Positions 51,330-61,585 of a stretch of 64,000 nt of DNA are shown one piece after another (position 1 is the first letter of the stretch; every line of letters begins with the position of its first letter). The DNA is from Gari tellinella. Its lineage: Eukaryota; Mollusca; Bivalvia; Cardiida; Psammobiidae. The stretch covers positions 94,526,993-94,590,992 of the forward strand of contig OV277861.1 of assembly GCA_922989275.2 (NCBI GenBank), given 5' to 3'. The position numbers and the translations under genes are program-made. The notes under the pieces are model-generated. The model saw only the letters and a list, made by a program, of their open reading frames with translations. It searched no databases and had not been told where the DNA came from.

Positions 51330-51606
51330 GACCGCATTACCCCATTATCTGTGTTTTGAAGACAGAACTGATGACCACTTAAATCAGGTTGAAAGTAAAG
51401 CAGAATGCAACCTAAGGCGCATTCTGCTTTACTTTCAGCCAGCTTTAAGCTACCATCTGCTAGAATAAAGAAAATATTACTTCTGGTACATGTTCATAAC
51501 TGTATAAATTAGAATTATTTTCCTCAGTGGAGGAATAAAAATCAAAATTTAATGCCCTGAAGGGTGAACTGCACTGAAAGGCACTTCTATGGCAAAAGAG
51601 GTTATT
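51330..51606. mobile_element. Family A element, degraded ends
   Basis: ATTACCCCATTATCTGTGTT, GACAGAACTGATGACCACTT, H1 hairpin (GCAACCTAAGGCGC centre), TACCATCTGCTAGAATAAAG and GTGGAGGAATAAAAATC. The terminal TTAAs are lost. Confidence 0.7.
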
Positions 51607-51661
51607 CCATTTAAACTTCTAAAAAAGCCTTACATTTATCGAAGTCTGAAATGGGTTGAGT

Positions 51662-51868
51662 TTTCAGAGGTTTTGACTGTACAGTATTAATCATAGAGAT
51701 TAGTTTCTTTTTTTATTGGTCAATTACGGCTGGAAATGGATATAATTCTGTGGAAATGACAAGATTATGCTCAGACAGCGGTGTAATACATAGACAGCAA
51801 TTTACCCCGCTTCATTAGAAATAGCTGGTTATTTGATAATAAACAATGTCACTAAGACCCCCAGAACT
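51662..51868. repeat. Duplicated segment, copy 2
   Basis: Direct repeat of 50968-51170. The first unit is followed by a family A element, and the second by a J-type end at 51890 (ACAGTAAAACCTCTCAATAA). Confidence 0.85.
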
Positions 51869-52230
51869 CCATAGAATAAAATGGAGTACAGTAAAACCTC
51901 TCAATAACGGCCACTAAATTATGTTAACTAGCAAAAGTTTAAAGCGACTCGCAATCAGATGGTGTATTTGCAAAAATAAAAGAAAATACTCAAATAAAAC
52001 CAAATATGTAGCATTATCTTGCATCTGGCATTAGAAAAATATGATCAGTCTAAAAATATCCATAAGAAAAGTCTTCAAATCTTAATTTTCTAGATATTTT
52101 CCATCGCTTATCGTTGCGTCGAAAGAAGCAATAGAAATTGATCTCGGGCTCAGATTTAAACCTGAGCCGAATTATGCACTCTCCATCGCTACACACTAAA
52201 GTATGTTAAATCCATCCGGAAAATATAAAT
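51869..52230. other. Unassigned sequence with one small hairpin
   Basis: After a J-type terminal fragment (51890-51940) the only structure seen is a small hairpin GGCTCAGATTTAAACCTGAGCC at about 52151-52172. No coding region. Confidence 0.35.
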
Positions 52231-52320
52231 AGCCCAGTGATCGAGTGGGCTAAGGGGTTTACTTATTTTGCTGTACGTCCCCACATGCCGGATCCTGGGT
52301 TCGAATCCCACCAGAGCTCA
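52231..52320 (+). tRNA. tRNA-like sequence (tRNA pseudogene or SINE head)
   Basis: GATCGAGTGGGCTAAGG resembles the A box and D arm of Leu/Ser-type tRNAs, and GGTTCGAATCC (52298-52308) is a perfect B box. A possible variable arm lies between. The acceptor ends pair at only about 5 of 7 positions and no intact anticodon loop is clear. A T run (TTTTTTTTT at about 52325) follows and could end Pol III transcription. Most likely a tRNA-derived pseudogene or short SINE. Confidence 0.45.
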
Positions 52321-52557
52321 ATAATTTTTTTTTATTGAAATGCATTTTTTAAACAGAATTTCTTATCCTAAACTTTTTCTTACCCATTTATATAAGCGTT
52401 TGACATATATTTACAAATTACAATTTTTGGTGCTTAATCTGGCTGCGTGCCTCTTTAAGGCATAAAAATATGTACCATAACTATATTTAAATCTTAACTT
52501 TTGCTCCATGCGTCCTCACCATGAAATGTAAGAAATATATTTCTTTGAGGCAAAGGG

Positions 52558-52774
52558 TTAACCTATTACCCCATAGCCTGTTTCTAGTTTTACAGAAATA
52601 TGATCACTTAAGGCAGGTTGAAAGTAAAGCAGAATGCACCCTAAGGCCTGCTTTAAGCTATTATTCTGCTATATGATACATATTGATGATTGTATAAAAG
52701 GGAACTATTCTTTTCAGTGGAGGAATAAATTAAATGTGCTAAAAGGCTCTAGCTTCTATGGGGGAAAGGGTTAA
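52558..52774. mobile_element. Family A element with reduced hairpin
   Basis: TTAACCTATTACCCCATAG to GGGGGAAAGGGTTAA, TTAA at both ends. Left hairpin arm intact, and most of the right arm deleted (GCACCCTAAGGCCTGCTTTAAG). Confidence 0.8.
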
Positions 52775-52822
52775 CACACATTTGACTGGATTCATTTCTT
52801 AGACACAATGTTGTAAATTAGG

Positions 52823-53072
52823 TTAACCCTTTGAACCCTAGTCCCGCATATAGGCGTCATTTTAAACAGTGTACATGTGCATAATACACTTGTCCTGTGC
52901 AAACAGTGAAGGCCCAGATCAGAGGGCTCCGAAAGGAGCCCTCTGATCAGGGTCTTCACTGTTTGTCAGTAATGCCAAAATTGATAAAAACAACTCTTAA
53001 AAGCCAAAAATGGACTAGACAAAAATCGAAACTGAAATTTTCCATTTAAAGTTTCAGGGAGGAAAGAGTTAA
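52823..53072. mobile_element. Family B element
   Basis: TTAACCCTTTGAACCCTAG to AGGGAGGAAAGAGTTAA, 250 bases. Perfect H2 hairpin centre GAGGGCTCCGAAAGGAGCCC at about 52921-52940. Confidence 0.9.
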
Positions 53073-54150
53073 ATGTAAAACCTTCAGTCAAGGTGCAGCC
53101 TTCCTCACTGGCGATATCACCATACTAATAAGTATTTTGGTTAATCTGATAAGGAAATTGGAGAGATTTTATTTATATAACCCTTTGGCCTAAGTACACA
53201 CATAGAAAATTAATCATGTAGATGGAAGGTGTTAGGCCCTCAAGATTTCATACAGCAATAAATCATTGGCCAGTTTTTATTGATTTATTTACTATTTCTC
53301 CTCATTTAGTGATGTTTGGGCATTTTTAGGGGCTGAATTGCAACCCAATTCCCTTTCTAAAGAGTATTTTAAAATATGTATTCCACATATTCCAAAATAA
53401 ATCTCACTGTCAAAGAAAAATTCAGCTTTATTTATAACTGACACACAACACCTTTTGTGCTTTCTACTTTATGTAGGGCTGCCTTTTTCATTGTAAAGGT
53501 ATAGGGACATCAAATAGCCTGATCTGTTTCCGTGGCATAGTGGAAAGAAAAGCATCAATAAAAATCCTTTTTTGACGCTGAACAATATTTTGTCAAGAAG
53601 TCTTCACCGTTTTCTGTTTTAATACAATACATGGATCCCTGAGAATGGACACAAAACATTTCTGTTACCATAGATGGGGTTTATTGTAAATTATATGAGC
53701 TGAAGTGAGATGCCCCTGTTTTAGCTGGTGCCTATGTCAACAGGTAGCAGAACACCAGTTACATCACTGAAGCCATGGGATGTTTTGTATATGCTGCATG
53801 CCCCCTGTTTTTTCTGCATTTTTCAGTTGTGCATGAATGTATTTTTTCAAGGGAAAATATGAGTGGCTAGAATAACAAGAACTCACAGTGTCAGAGTAAG
53901 TGACAAATGCCCCAGAAGTGTTTTGTTACTGAAATGTATTCATTCAGCCTATTTGACTTCTAAATGACATTGGCCTTGACCTTAGACATGACCATATTTG
54001 TACTGAAATACGAAGTAAAAATATGAAGTCGTTTTCTATCACATGTTGTTCAAAAGTTATTACCAATGAACAGTTTTTCCTTTAAATGACCTTGACCTTT
54101 GTTAACATGACCTAACTTGTACTAAGCTCATGGCCTAGGTTAAAGTAGTG
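53073..54150. other. Unassigned sequence, no hairpin elements
   Basis: About 1.1 kb without recognised elements except TGACCTTGACC-like motifs near 53970-54110. No coding region accepted. Confidence 0.35.
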
Positions 54151-54159
54151 TACAGACAT

Positions 54160-54235
54160 TTAACAGACAGATGGACAAACAAATAGACAGACCAAACACA
54201 GTATGCCCCCCCCCCCCCCCCCCCCCCCCCCCGAC
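54160..54235. repeat. 'ggacaaacagg...tatgcccc' tail with poly-C tract
   Basis: ACAGATGGACAAACAAATAG, CACAGTATG then about 30 consecutive C. The Gly-rich minus-strand frame over it is an artefact of the run. Confidence 0.7.
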
Positions 54236-54837
54236 TAAGTTGTGTGGGGGGAAAAATAGGCATTTCTTGGAAATTACGAAATTTAGATGAAATGTGAGGC
54301 ATGCCCTACAAAGACATTTGTGGACCATACATTTACAAAACCATTATACATGGCATATGTTGGTGCAGCAAAGAGCTGTATGTAACATTGGTACTGTAGA
54401 AAACTGTCACTTTGAAATATCACACAGAAACTTTAATTCATCAGCTGGCAAATAAGTGGAAATATTGTTAATTATGAAGTTAACTCACCCAGTTCATTCC
54501 TGTCAGTATCTAGATGCACTTGGCTTAAGGCGAGTCCTCAGTGAATACGTTTAATCTGAAATTATACAAAACCCAGAAAAATGCATACTTTTGCATCACT
54601 TGAAATGCTTTCATGATTGTAAAAGAGTTTAATTTCATCACTACTTTCTTAGATTAGCAACCTTCCGGGTTAAGATTAGACATAGGTTTAAAGGAATAGT
54701 TTACTATTTTCACTCTTCAATACTGAAAACCTGTATTGAAGACCACAGCAAACAAATTTTAATCCAGATCAGGTCCCTACTTCCATCATATCCATATTAG
54801 CCTAATCAACACCTTATAACTGTATTTAAAGCAAAAT
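54236..54837. other. Unassigned sequence
   Basis: Nothing recognised. Confidence 0.35.
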
Positions 54838-54912
54838 ACTGCTTAAAGCAAGATGAGAGTAAAGCAGAAAGCTCCTTGAAGAGCTTTCTGATTTACTTTC
54901 ATCTTGCTTTAA
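54838..54912. repeat. H1-type hairpin (CAGAAAGCTCC variant)
   Basis: GCTTAAAGCAAGATGAGAGT pairs with its complement around GCTCCTTGAAGAGC. Its right foot TTAA (54909) is the start of the next family A element. Confidence 0.8.
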
Positions 54913-55164
54913 CTAATTGTCCCAATAGCCTGTTTCTGGTTTTGAAGATGGGTGACTACTAAAAGCAGGTTGAAAGTGAAGCAGAATGCGCCTTACGGCG
55001 CATTCTGCTTTACTTTCAACCTGCTTTAAATTAGTTACCATGTGTTAGAATGTAGAAAATGTTTCTTATTTTTTACATATTCATGACTGTATAAATTGGA
55101 ACTATTCCTTCTGTGGAAGAATATGAAAGGCATAAAAAAGTGTATTCATGGAGTAATTGGTTAA
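54909..55164. mobile_element. Family A element
   Basis: TTAACTAATTGTCCCAATAG to CATGGAGTAATTGGTTAA, TTAA at both ends. Perfect H1 hairpin at about 54963-55030 (GCGCCTTACGGCGC). Confidence 0.85.
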
Positions 55165-55205
55165 GCTGCCACCTTATGTTCAACACTACAATTATTCAAT
55201 GTTTG

Positions 55206-55398
55206 CAGAGCTCCAGATAAGGGGGGTATTTCAAAAACTAAAATCTGTATTTCTGCATTAAACCCTATGGTGTCACTACTCATTAGAATCGTCTCAAAGA
55301 GACGATTCTAATGAGTAGTAACACCATAGGATTTTGTGCTAAAATGAGCTAGAAAATGTTGGATTTGTTTAGTTTACTCTCTCTTATCTGGAGCCCTG
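55206..55398. mobile_element. Family F element with GTTTG flank repeat
   Basis: 193 bases, CAGAGCTCCAGATAAG to CTTATCTGGAGCCCTG. Hairpin GAATCGTCTCAAAGAGACGA. GTTTG precedes and follows the element. Confidence 0.9.
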
Positions 55399-56942
55399 GT
55401 TTGTGTTTGGCACTCATGAGGTGCAGTAGGTGAGAAGCACTACTGTGGAGGGGAAGGGTTAACCACGCCATGTGCAGACTGGTGCCTGAAGGGTGCTGTC
55501 TGGGTCTGTGATACTCAGTTTTTGTTGCGATGTACTTGATAATGGCCGCAGCATATTTAGTGACCTGTCATTCCCCCGCTTACATGGCCTGATAACATCA
55601 ACAAAAAATCTCCCGCCTCCATCAACAACCTCATCATTAGAGTAATTTTAAGAAAAATGTGTCGGATAAGATTCTAGGTTTTTAAATTTTTTTCGGCGTA
55701 GCTGTCTGATTTCTCATTGAGCCTCAAACCTTATATGGCCCAACCAATCGTGAATGACCAGAAATGAAAGCTTAAGGACACGTGCTTAAAATCGAATAGT
55801 CTGATTGGGTAGCGGTTAGACTTGACTACTGACTTTTACAAATTTGTAAAATAAGAGACACAGACTGTTATAGGCTGATTTGCTATGTAGCGGTACTAGT
55901 AGTAAACCCGCCTTTCCGCTACTGCTAGTGAGTTATAACCGAGAAATTTTACGTGTCCCGACCGTTAGGGAATGTGATTTGAATGACATAGTGTTTCTAT
56001 TTTAAGATATGACATATTGTCTCAAGTTCGGCAATGATTTGATGCGTTCTGCAAATCAGAACGAAATTGTTCATAATAGAATTAATCATAATTTTAATCT
56101 AGTACCAAGTATATGAAAAAGAAAGAATAGCAGTAACAATTCAGTGAGATTACGAGAAAACTGGCGTTTGAATTTAACCTAGATATCGAAAAGATTTCGA
56201 TGGATATTTTTTGTGTTAACACCGTTTTCCTCCAGCACATGCGCAACTCTGTGACCTCAAATGTAAACAAACTGTGATTTTTTTAACGCGATCGCAATCT
56301 CTACCCAACAACACGTAGATACCTAAAACGTACATTGCTACACTTTGTAGATATTATAATAAATCAGAACATAGAACTAACTCTACAAGACAAATTCCAT
56401 ACACGAATTCTTGAAGTTTATTTACCGGTGGCAACATGAATTTCTCATTTGAGGGGTCGTTTCAAACAGTTCATATTCGGCATATTTCGGGGGTGCTTTC
56501 CAAAAATCTCAAATCAAAATCAGGTGATTGAGAATATTTAAACAATCAAACCATATTTAAAGTATAAACAACTAACAAAAGAGCACACACATACGAATTT
56601 TAGTAATTTATGGTATCTACAAATTACAAAATAAAAATTATACACGTAGATCTAGACATGGAAGTATAATTCCGTAATCTAGATCTGTCTTTAAAAATTC
56701 TCATCACTTTCAGTCACATCCTAGTAAGAAGTAAGTGCAATTCAATTGGCTTATAAAGATGGAAGTGGAAATTTGCAAAAACTCATTCTTGGCGACTCTC
56801 AAGACCTTCAGTCTTTGATTATATGTATGTGGTCGTAGATTACTGCGCGTGTCTTATTAGATAAATATTAAGCTTAATATCCTGATTTACCATCCTATTT
56901 ATTGCAACTTGGATAAAATCAATTCCATATACAGCATTACCT
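55399..56942. other. Longest stretch without recognised elements
   Basis: About 1.5 kb of lower-repeat sequence with scattered CpG (AACGCGATCGCAATCTC near 56286, CATGCGCAACTC near 56238). No open frame over 60 codons on either strand. It could be single-copy intergenic or regulatory DNA, but nothing is demonstrated. Confidence 0.4.
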
Positions 56943-56990
56943 TCACCACCCATTTCGCCGAATATCTTTTTTAAAGATATTTCTTGTTAC
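56943..56990 (-). repeat. Dispersed ACAAGAAATATCTTTAAA repeat
   Basis: Inverse copy of the 25797-25842 repeat, reading on the minus strand ACAAGAAATATCTTTAAA, then AAGATATTCGGCGAAATG and GGTGGTG. Confidence 0.6.
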
Positions 56991-57170
56991 TTGTAAAAAC
57001 AGTTTCAGAATGTGTAAAACCTGATCGTTTTGCTGCAAAGTGTATAGATATATTGACAGAAGTGAAAGAAGATATTTTACAGATTTTAACCTGTTGCAGT
57101 CACGATGCTGGTGCTTACATCATTTACAAACAGTTTATAGATTTGTAACATAACCGTATAAGAATGTAAC

Positions 57171-57697
57171 AAGTGGAACCTAGATAACTTGAACTTACCT
57201 ACCGGTATATTTCATTGTTAAAACAGGCCTAAGCAAGGTTTGGTATGTTTGACTTATTTGTGAGCTTGTCAACTCGTTATCAAAATCCAATTGTAGAAAT
57301 ACATCTAAGTTTAACCCATCACTCCATAGATATGTATTATAATGCATTCAATTATACCTCCACAGAAGAAAATACTTCCACTTTATAAAGTCTTAATTAT
57401 AATTATAATGTCCTATAAAAAATATTTCTATATTCTAGCAGATTGTAGCTAAATAAAGCAGGCTAAAAGTAAAGCAGAATGTGCCTTAAGGCACATTCTG
57501 ATTTTCTTTCAACCTGCTTTAAATGATCTTCTATCAGATTCTTTAACAAAGGCTAGGAATAATGGGTTAAACTAGTTCAAATACTGAAATACAGACAATT
57601 TCAATGTAAGCGAGTTCAAAGTAATGAAATTCAACAGCAGAAATACAAATAGTTTCAACATAATTATGTGAATTTCGACCACTAAGGTTCCACTATA
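57171..57697. mobile_element. AGTGGAACCTAGA-ended element with nested A element
   Basis: Left AAGTGGAACCTAGATAACTT, right GACCACTAAGGTTCCACTAT, roughly inverted. A complete family A element lies inside at 57311-57570. Confidence 0.5.
57311..57570. mobile_element. Family A element
   Basis: TTAACCCATCACTCCATAG to GGAATAATGGGTTAA, TTAA at both ends. H1 hairpin centred on GTGCCTTAAGGCAC at about 57480-57493. Confidence 0.85.
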
Positions 57698-58244
57698 AAA
57701 TGTGCAGTCATTAAGCTATTTAAATGGTACTCTCAAAGAGGAACAGTGACTGCAGTGAATAGCAGGAACAGTGAATAGCTCAGTGACTGCACAGTGTCAG
57801 ATAATGAAGCAGGAGGTTGTAGGTTTGATTTCTTGCCAGGTCATTCCAGACTTTACAAATATAGGGGAATCTTATTTTTCATCCAATTTTCTCCCTCTGA
57901 GATATATCGACATGACCTCAATCATAAAGGAACATCAAACTACAATAACCAAAACTAACTTCCATACATCTTGATCTAATCTTGGACTGGGTATAGATGG
58001 GTGTACATTAAGTAATGTAATGTGAGCATAAAATATATAAAACCCATATGGCTAAAATAATAACACTCTAAATAGTTTTATAGTTCATTAAACAGTTAAA
58101 TCAGTGAAACTGCTTTTCTCTCCCTTTGCTAATGATGACATCAAAGAAGTTTGCGAACAGTTTTGATCCAATGATAAAGACATCTTCAAGATTGACATTT
58201 ATCAACATTTCAATAATCTAAAAATCAAATTTGGACAAATAAAA
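57698..58244. other. Unassigned sequence
   Basis: Repeated short words CAGTGACTGCA / AGTGAATAGC near 57740-57800. No gene recognised; a 67-codon frame at 57771 has no known domain. Confidence 0.35.
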
Positions 58245-58440
58245 CAGGGCTCCAGATAAGAGGGAGTAAACTGAACAAATCCAACAGTTTCTCTCTCATA
58301 TTAGAACAAAATCCTATGGTGTTACTACTCATCAGAATCGTCTTCTCTTCGAGACGATTCTAATGAGTAGTAACGCCATAGGGTTTAATGCAGAAATAAC
58401 GATTTTAGTTTTTGAAATACTCTCCTTATCTGGAGCTCTG
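58245..58440. mobile_element. Family F element
   Basis: CAGGGCTCCAGATAAG to CTTATCTGGAGCTCTG. Hairpin centre CGTCTTCTCTTCGAGACG. Flanks do not show a clear duplication. Confidence 0.85.
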
Positions 58441-58446
58441 CAATTT

Positions 58447-58748
58447 AATTTTTACCCTTTCCCCCATAGAAGTGGCTTTCAGTACACACAGGTATTCTCA
58501 TAATTCTTCATAACACATTTCTACATAAATATGCCTTTTTACAACTTAAATCTATTCCTCCACTGAACAAAATAGTTCCAATTCATATAGTCATGAGTAG
58601 GCACCATACAAAATGTTTCTATATCCTAGCAGGTAGAAGCTTAAAGCTAGCTAAAAGTATAGTAGAATGAATGCCTTAAGACACATATGTCTTTACATTA
58701 AACTTGCTTTATATGGTCAATAGAAACAAACAATTGGGTAAAGGGTTA
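58447..58748. mobile_element. Family A element, diverged
   Basis: TTTACCCTTTCCCCCATAGA to TTGGGTAAAGGGTTAA, with extra sequence on the left. The hairpin is strongly diverged (GCTAGCTAAAAGTATAGTAG / CTTTACATTAAACTTGC). Confidence 0.65.
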
Positions 58749-58769
58749 ACACTTCTCATTATGCCTAGT

Positions 58770-59020
58770 TTAACCCATTACCCCATAAATACGCCTTTTA
58801 ACGCCTTTAATTTATTCCTCCACCAAAGAAAATAGTTTTAATTTATACATTCATAAGTATGAACCATCAGACCTATTTTTTTATTCTAGAAGATTTTGGG
58901 TTAAAGCAGGCTGAAAGTAAAGCAGAATGTGCCTTAAGGCACATTCTGCTTTACTTTCAACCTACTTTAAGAGGTCACCTATCTTCATTACTAGAAATAG
59001 GCTATGGGGTAATGGGTTAA
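58770..59020. mobile_element. Family A element, well preserved
   Basis: 251 bases, TTAACCCATTACCCCATA to TATGGGGTAATGGGTTAA, TTAA at both ends. Perfect H1 hairpin at about 58902-58971 centred on GTGCCTTAAGGCAC. Confidence 0.92.
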
Positions 59021-59532
59021 AAGCTATAATTATGGGAATGCATGGTTTACTTTTATCCACAAAAGTTGATGCTTAAATCAGGCTAAAAATAAAGCAGAAA
59101 GTTTCAGAAGGACCTTTCTACTTTACATTCAGTCAGCTGTTAAAGCAACAATCTATCTTAAACAATGAGGTGTTATGGAGGAGAGAAGGCTTAAGCAGGA
59201 AATGTGGCCATAAAAGAGTTAATTTTCATTCGTATATAGTTTTTAATAGCAATATAGATGTCAAACACAAATGATTGAAACATCTTTTTGCAATAAAAAA
59301 TGTGAACATGCAATAACATCCAAATTAAAGATTCTTATAATCTACAAATAGCCTAACACTTAAAACTTATGTATTAAAAAGAAATTACACTGCAATAATC
59401 TTGTTCCAAAATTAATCATTTTTTGTCTACTCATAAATTAATTATACAGATTTTATTCCGAGTTTTTAATCATTTTAATGCGTTCAATTTTGACTTTTAT
59501 TGACTTTTCAAAACAATCTTGACAAGGTTTAA
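59021..59532. other. Unassigned sequence with one degraded H1-type hairpin
   Basis: GCTTAAATCAGGCTAAAAAT ... CAGAAAGTTTCAGAAGGACC ... TTTACATTCAGTCAGC at about 59071-59150. Otherwise nothing recognised. Confidence 0.4.
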
Positions 59533-60032
59533 TTAACCTATTACCAATTAGAAGCACCTTTTAGAGCATTATATAGATTCCTCCAATGAAGAAAATAGTT
59601 CCAAGTAAATACAGTCGTAAACATTTACTATAAAAAATATTTTCTATATTTTCAGATGGTAGCTATTACCCCATATATACGCCTTTTTACAGCTATAATT
59701 TATTCCTTCACTGAAGAAAAAAGTTCCCTTTTATAAGTCATGATTATGTATTATAACAAATATTTTTTATCCTAGAAGATAATGGCTTAAAGCAGGCTGA
59801 AAGTAAATCAGAATGCGCCTAAGGCACATTCTGCTTTACTTTCAACCTGCTTAAGTGATCAACTTTTTTGAAAGCTATATATATAAGTACATGTATGCTA
59901 TGGGATAATGGGTTAAAGCAGGCTGAAAGTAAAGCAGGAGGTGTCTAAAGGCTCATTCTTCTTTTCTTTCAACCTGCTGTAAGTGGTCACTTGTCTTCCA
60001 AACTAGCAACAGGGTAGGGGGTAATGGGTATA
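59533..60032. mobile_element. Family A element split by an inner A element
   Basis: Outer left TTAACCTATTACCAATTAGA up to TTTTCAGATGGTAGC. The inner element follows, then from 59913 TTAAAGCAGGCTGAAAGTAA with an imperfect hairpin and GGGGGTAATGGGTATAA. The insertion target was the TTAA at the foot of the outer hairpin. Confidence 0.8.
59664..59916. mobile_element. Family A element, inner copy
   Basis: TATTACCCCATATATACG (first bases lost) to TATGGGATAATGGGTTAA. H1 hairpin at about 59785-59853 (GCGCCTAAGGCAC). Confidence 0.8.
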
Positions 60033-60219
60033 AGATCATGATATTACTTGAAACTTATATCTACAGACTCACAACGAAGAATTACAGAGTCAATTTTAGA
60101 ATATAGACAGACAAAATCTGCCGTGTTCAACAGTTTGGTGAAACTGTTATATAGTTAATAACCCTCTTTTACCCCCACAAAACTATGTTAAATTTTATCT
60201 GTTTAGAGCATGAAGCTGC

Positions 60220-60290
60220 TTAAAGCAAGATGAAATTGAAGCAGAAAGCTCCTATAGGAGCTTTCTGCTTTACTTTCATCTTGCTTTAAG
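60220..60290. repeat. H1-type hairpin (CAGAAAGCTCC variant)
   Basis: GCTTAAAGCAAGATGAAATT, centre GCTCCTATAGGAGC, then complement and GTTGTCACCTGT. Element termini not seen. Confidence 0.8.
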
Positions 60291-60345
60291 TTGTCACCTG
60301 TATATAAATACCTTTCATTATTATTCTTCCTTTCAGTGTTTGTTA

Positions 60346-60570
60346 TACAGTGGAGAATCTGTTATTCTTTCCCGTTTAAACGCAAACGTAGAAAAGAACA
60401 ACTTTTGGATAATTCTGATAATTCTTGTTTATCTTGGTGGCAAACAGTTTGGAGCCTGGTCAGACGCCGGGTTACCCGGCGTCTGATCTGGCTCCAAACT
60501 GTTTGCACTGCAAATAATAGTTTTAGCGTAAACGCATTTATTGGGAAAGAATAACAGATTCTCCACTGTA
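60346..60570. mobile_element. Family I element
   Basis: TACAGTGGAGAATCTGTTAT to the inverted copy ending CTCCACTGTA, 225 bases. H3-type hairpin centred on GACGCCGGGTTACCCGGCGTC at about 60463-60483. The left arm has lost about 25 bases compared with 22116-22365. The overlapping open frame is not a gene. Confidence 0.9.
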
Positions 60571-60989
60571 GCTAGGTTTTACTGTAGTTGCATTTTCACC
60601 ATGTAGTGCTCTAAAAAGTTCTTCTGTTTCACATGCTCATGACCCCAAATCCAACACATTTTGGAGAAGCTCTGTGTAGACAATTAATAATTTAATTACT
60701 GACACTGTCGCTGTCAGAAAAAGTAACGCCTTAGTCCTGGCTCTGCAGCGAAAGGCAGAAGCAAATCAACTTCAAACACACTTGTTGAAACAAATTGTCT
60801 AATTTCTTTTGAATGAAATCTGTTGCAGCTAGACAAAAAAATCCCCGAGATTTTTTTCACACTTTTCAGTCACTAGCAAGGAAAAATGAGAGTTCTAGTT
60901 CTGTTTTAAGTTTCAGACTGTATTGGCAACTTCAGTGAGCTTTGAAATAAAATTTAATGTCGATCAATTTCAAATTCATCTACATGTAC
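60571..60989. other. Unassigned sequence
   Basis: Nothing recognised. Confidence 0.35.
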
Positions 60990-61190
60990 ATTCAAATAGT
61001 TGGGAGCCAGATCAGATGCCGTGTTACCCAGCATCTGATCAGTTACCCAGCGTCTGATCAGTTACCCGGCGTCTGATCAGGCTTCAAACTGTTTGCATTT
61101 CAAAAAGCTGTTATTGTCTACATTTCATTGCAATGGGTTTGTGTTTCATTTACATTTAAACAGGAATGAAACATGTTTTCTCCACTATAT
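60990..61190. mobile_element. Family I element, right part, with triplicated hairpin arm
   Basis: H3-type hairpin followed by AACAGGAATGAAACATG and CTCCACTATA. The right arm segment GTTACCC(A/G)GC(A/G)TCTGATCA occurs three times in tandem at 61023-61041, 61042-61060 and 61061-61079. The left terminus is missing. Confidence 0.7.
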
Positions 61191-61585
61191 AACTGCAACA
61201 AGTAAGTTGTTTTTATAGGGTTACAGTAGGTGACAGCTTTATAGAAAACAATTTTATCGACCAAAAGGATTAGCAAGGATAGTTGTTGAGTTTTTTCACA
61301 TAAAATCACTTAATACCCACATGCAACAAAGCGCTAATGTTTTGTAGGTACAAAAACAAATCGCAACACTACAAAGAATTGTGCATTTTATTGCTGGGTT
61401 TCAATATTTGAAATGGTATATTGTAGAAACGACTCCCCTGAGGAGGTAATCAAGTGCTTTATTGCAAGCCTGTTACAAATTATGTTTGCTTGTTAAAATA
61501 ACAGGCAGCACCTAAATACTGTAAAATTGTGTAAAGCAGCCATTATACTTGATAAAACATAGGGGTATCTAAAAACAGGTATATT
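61191..61585. other. Unassigned sequence
   Basis: Nothing recognised. Confidence 0.35.

Noticed and set aside
54209..54232. Poly-C run as a possible regulatory quadruplex
   Set aside because: A homopolymer of about 30 C at the end of a tatgcccc repeat is most simply a slippage product. Its exact length is also unreliable in assemblies.
55399..56942. Possible host promoter in the repeat-poor stretch
   Set aside because: CpG is only slightly raised, and no TATA, initiator or following exon could be supported.
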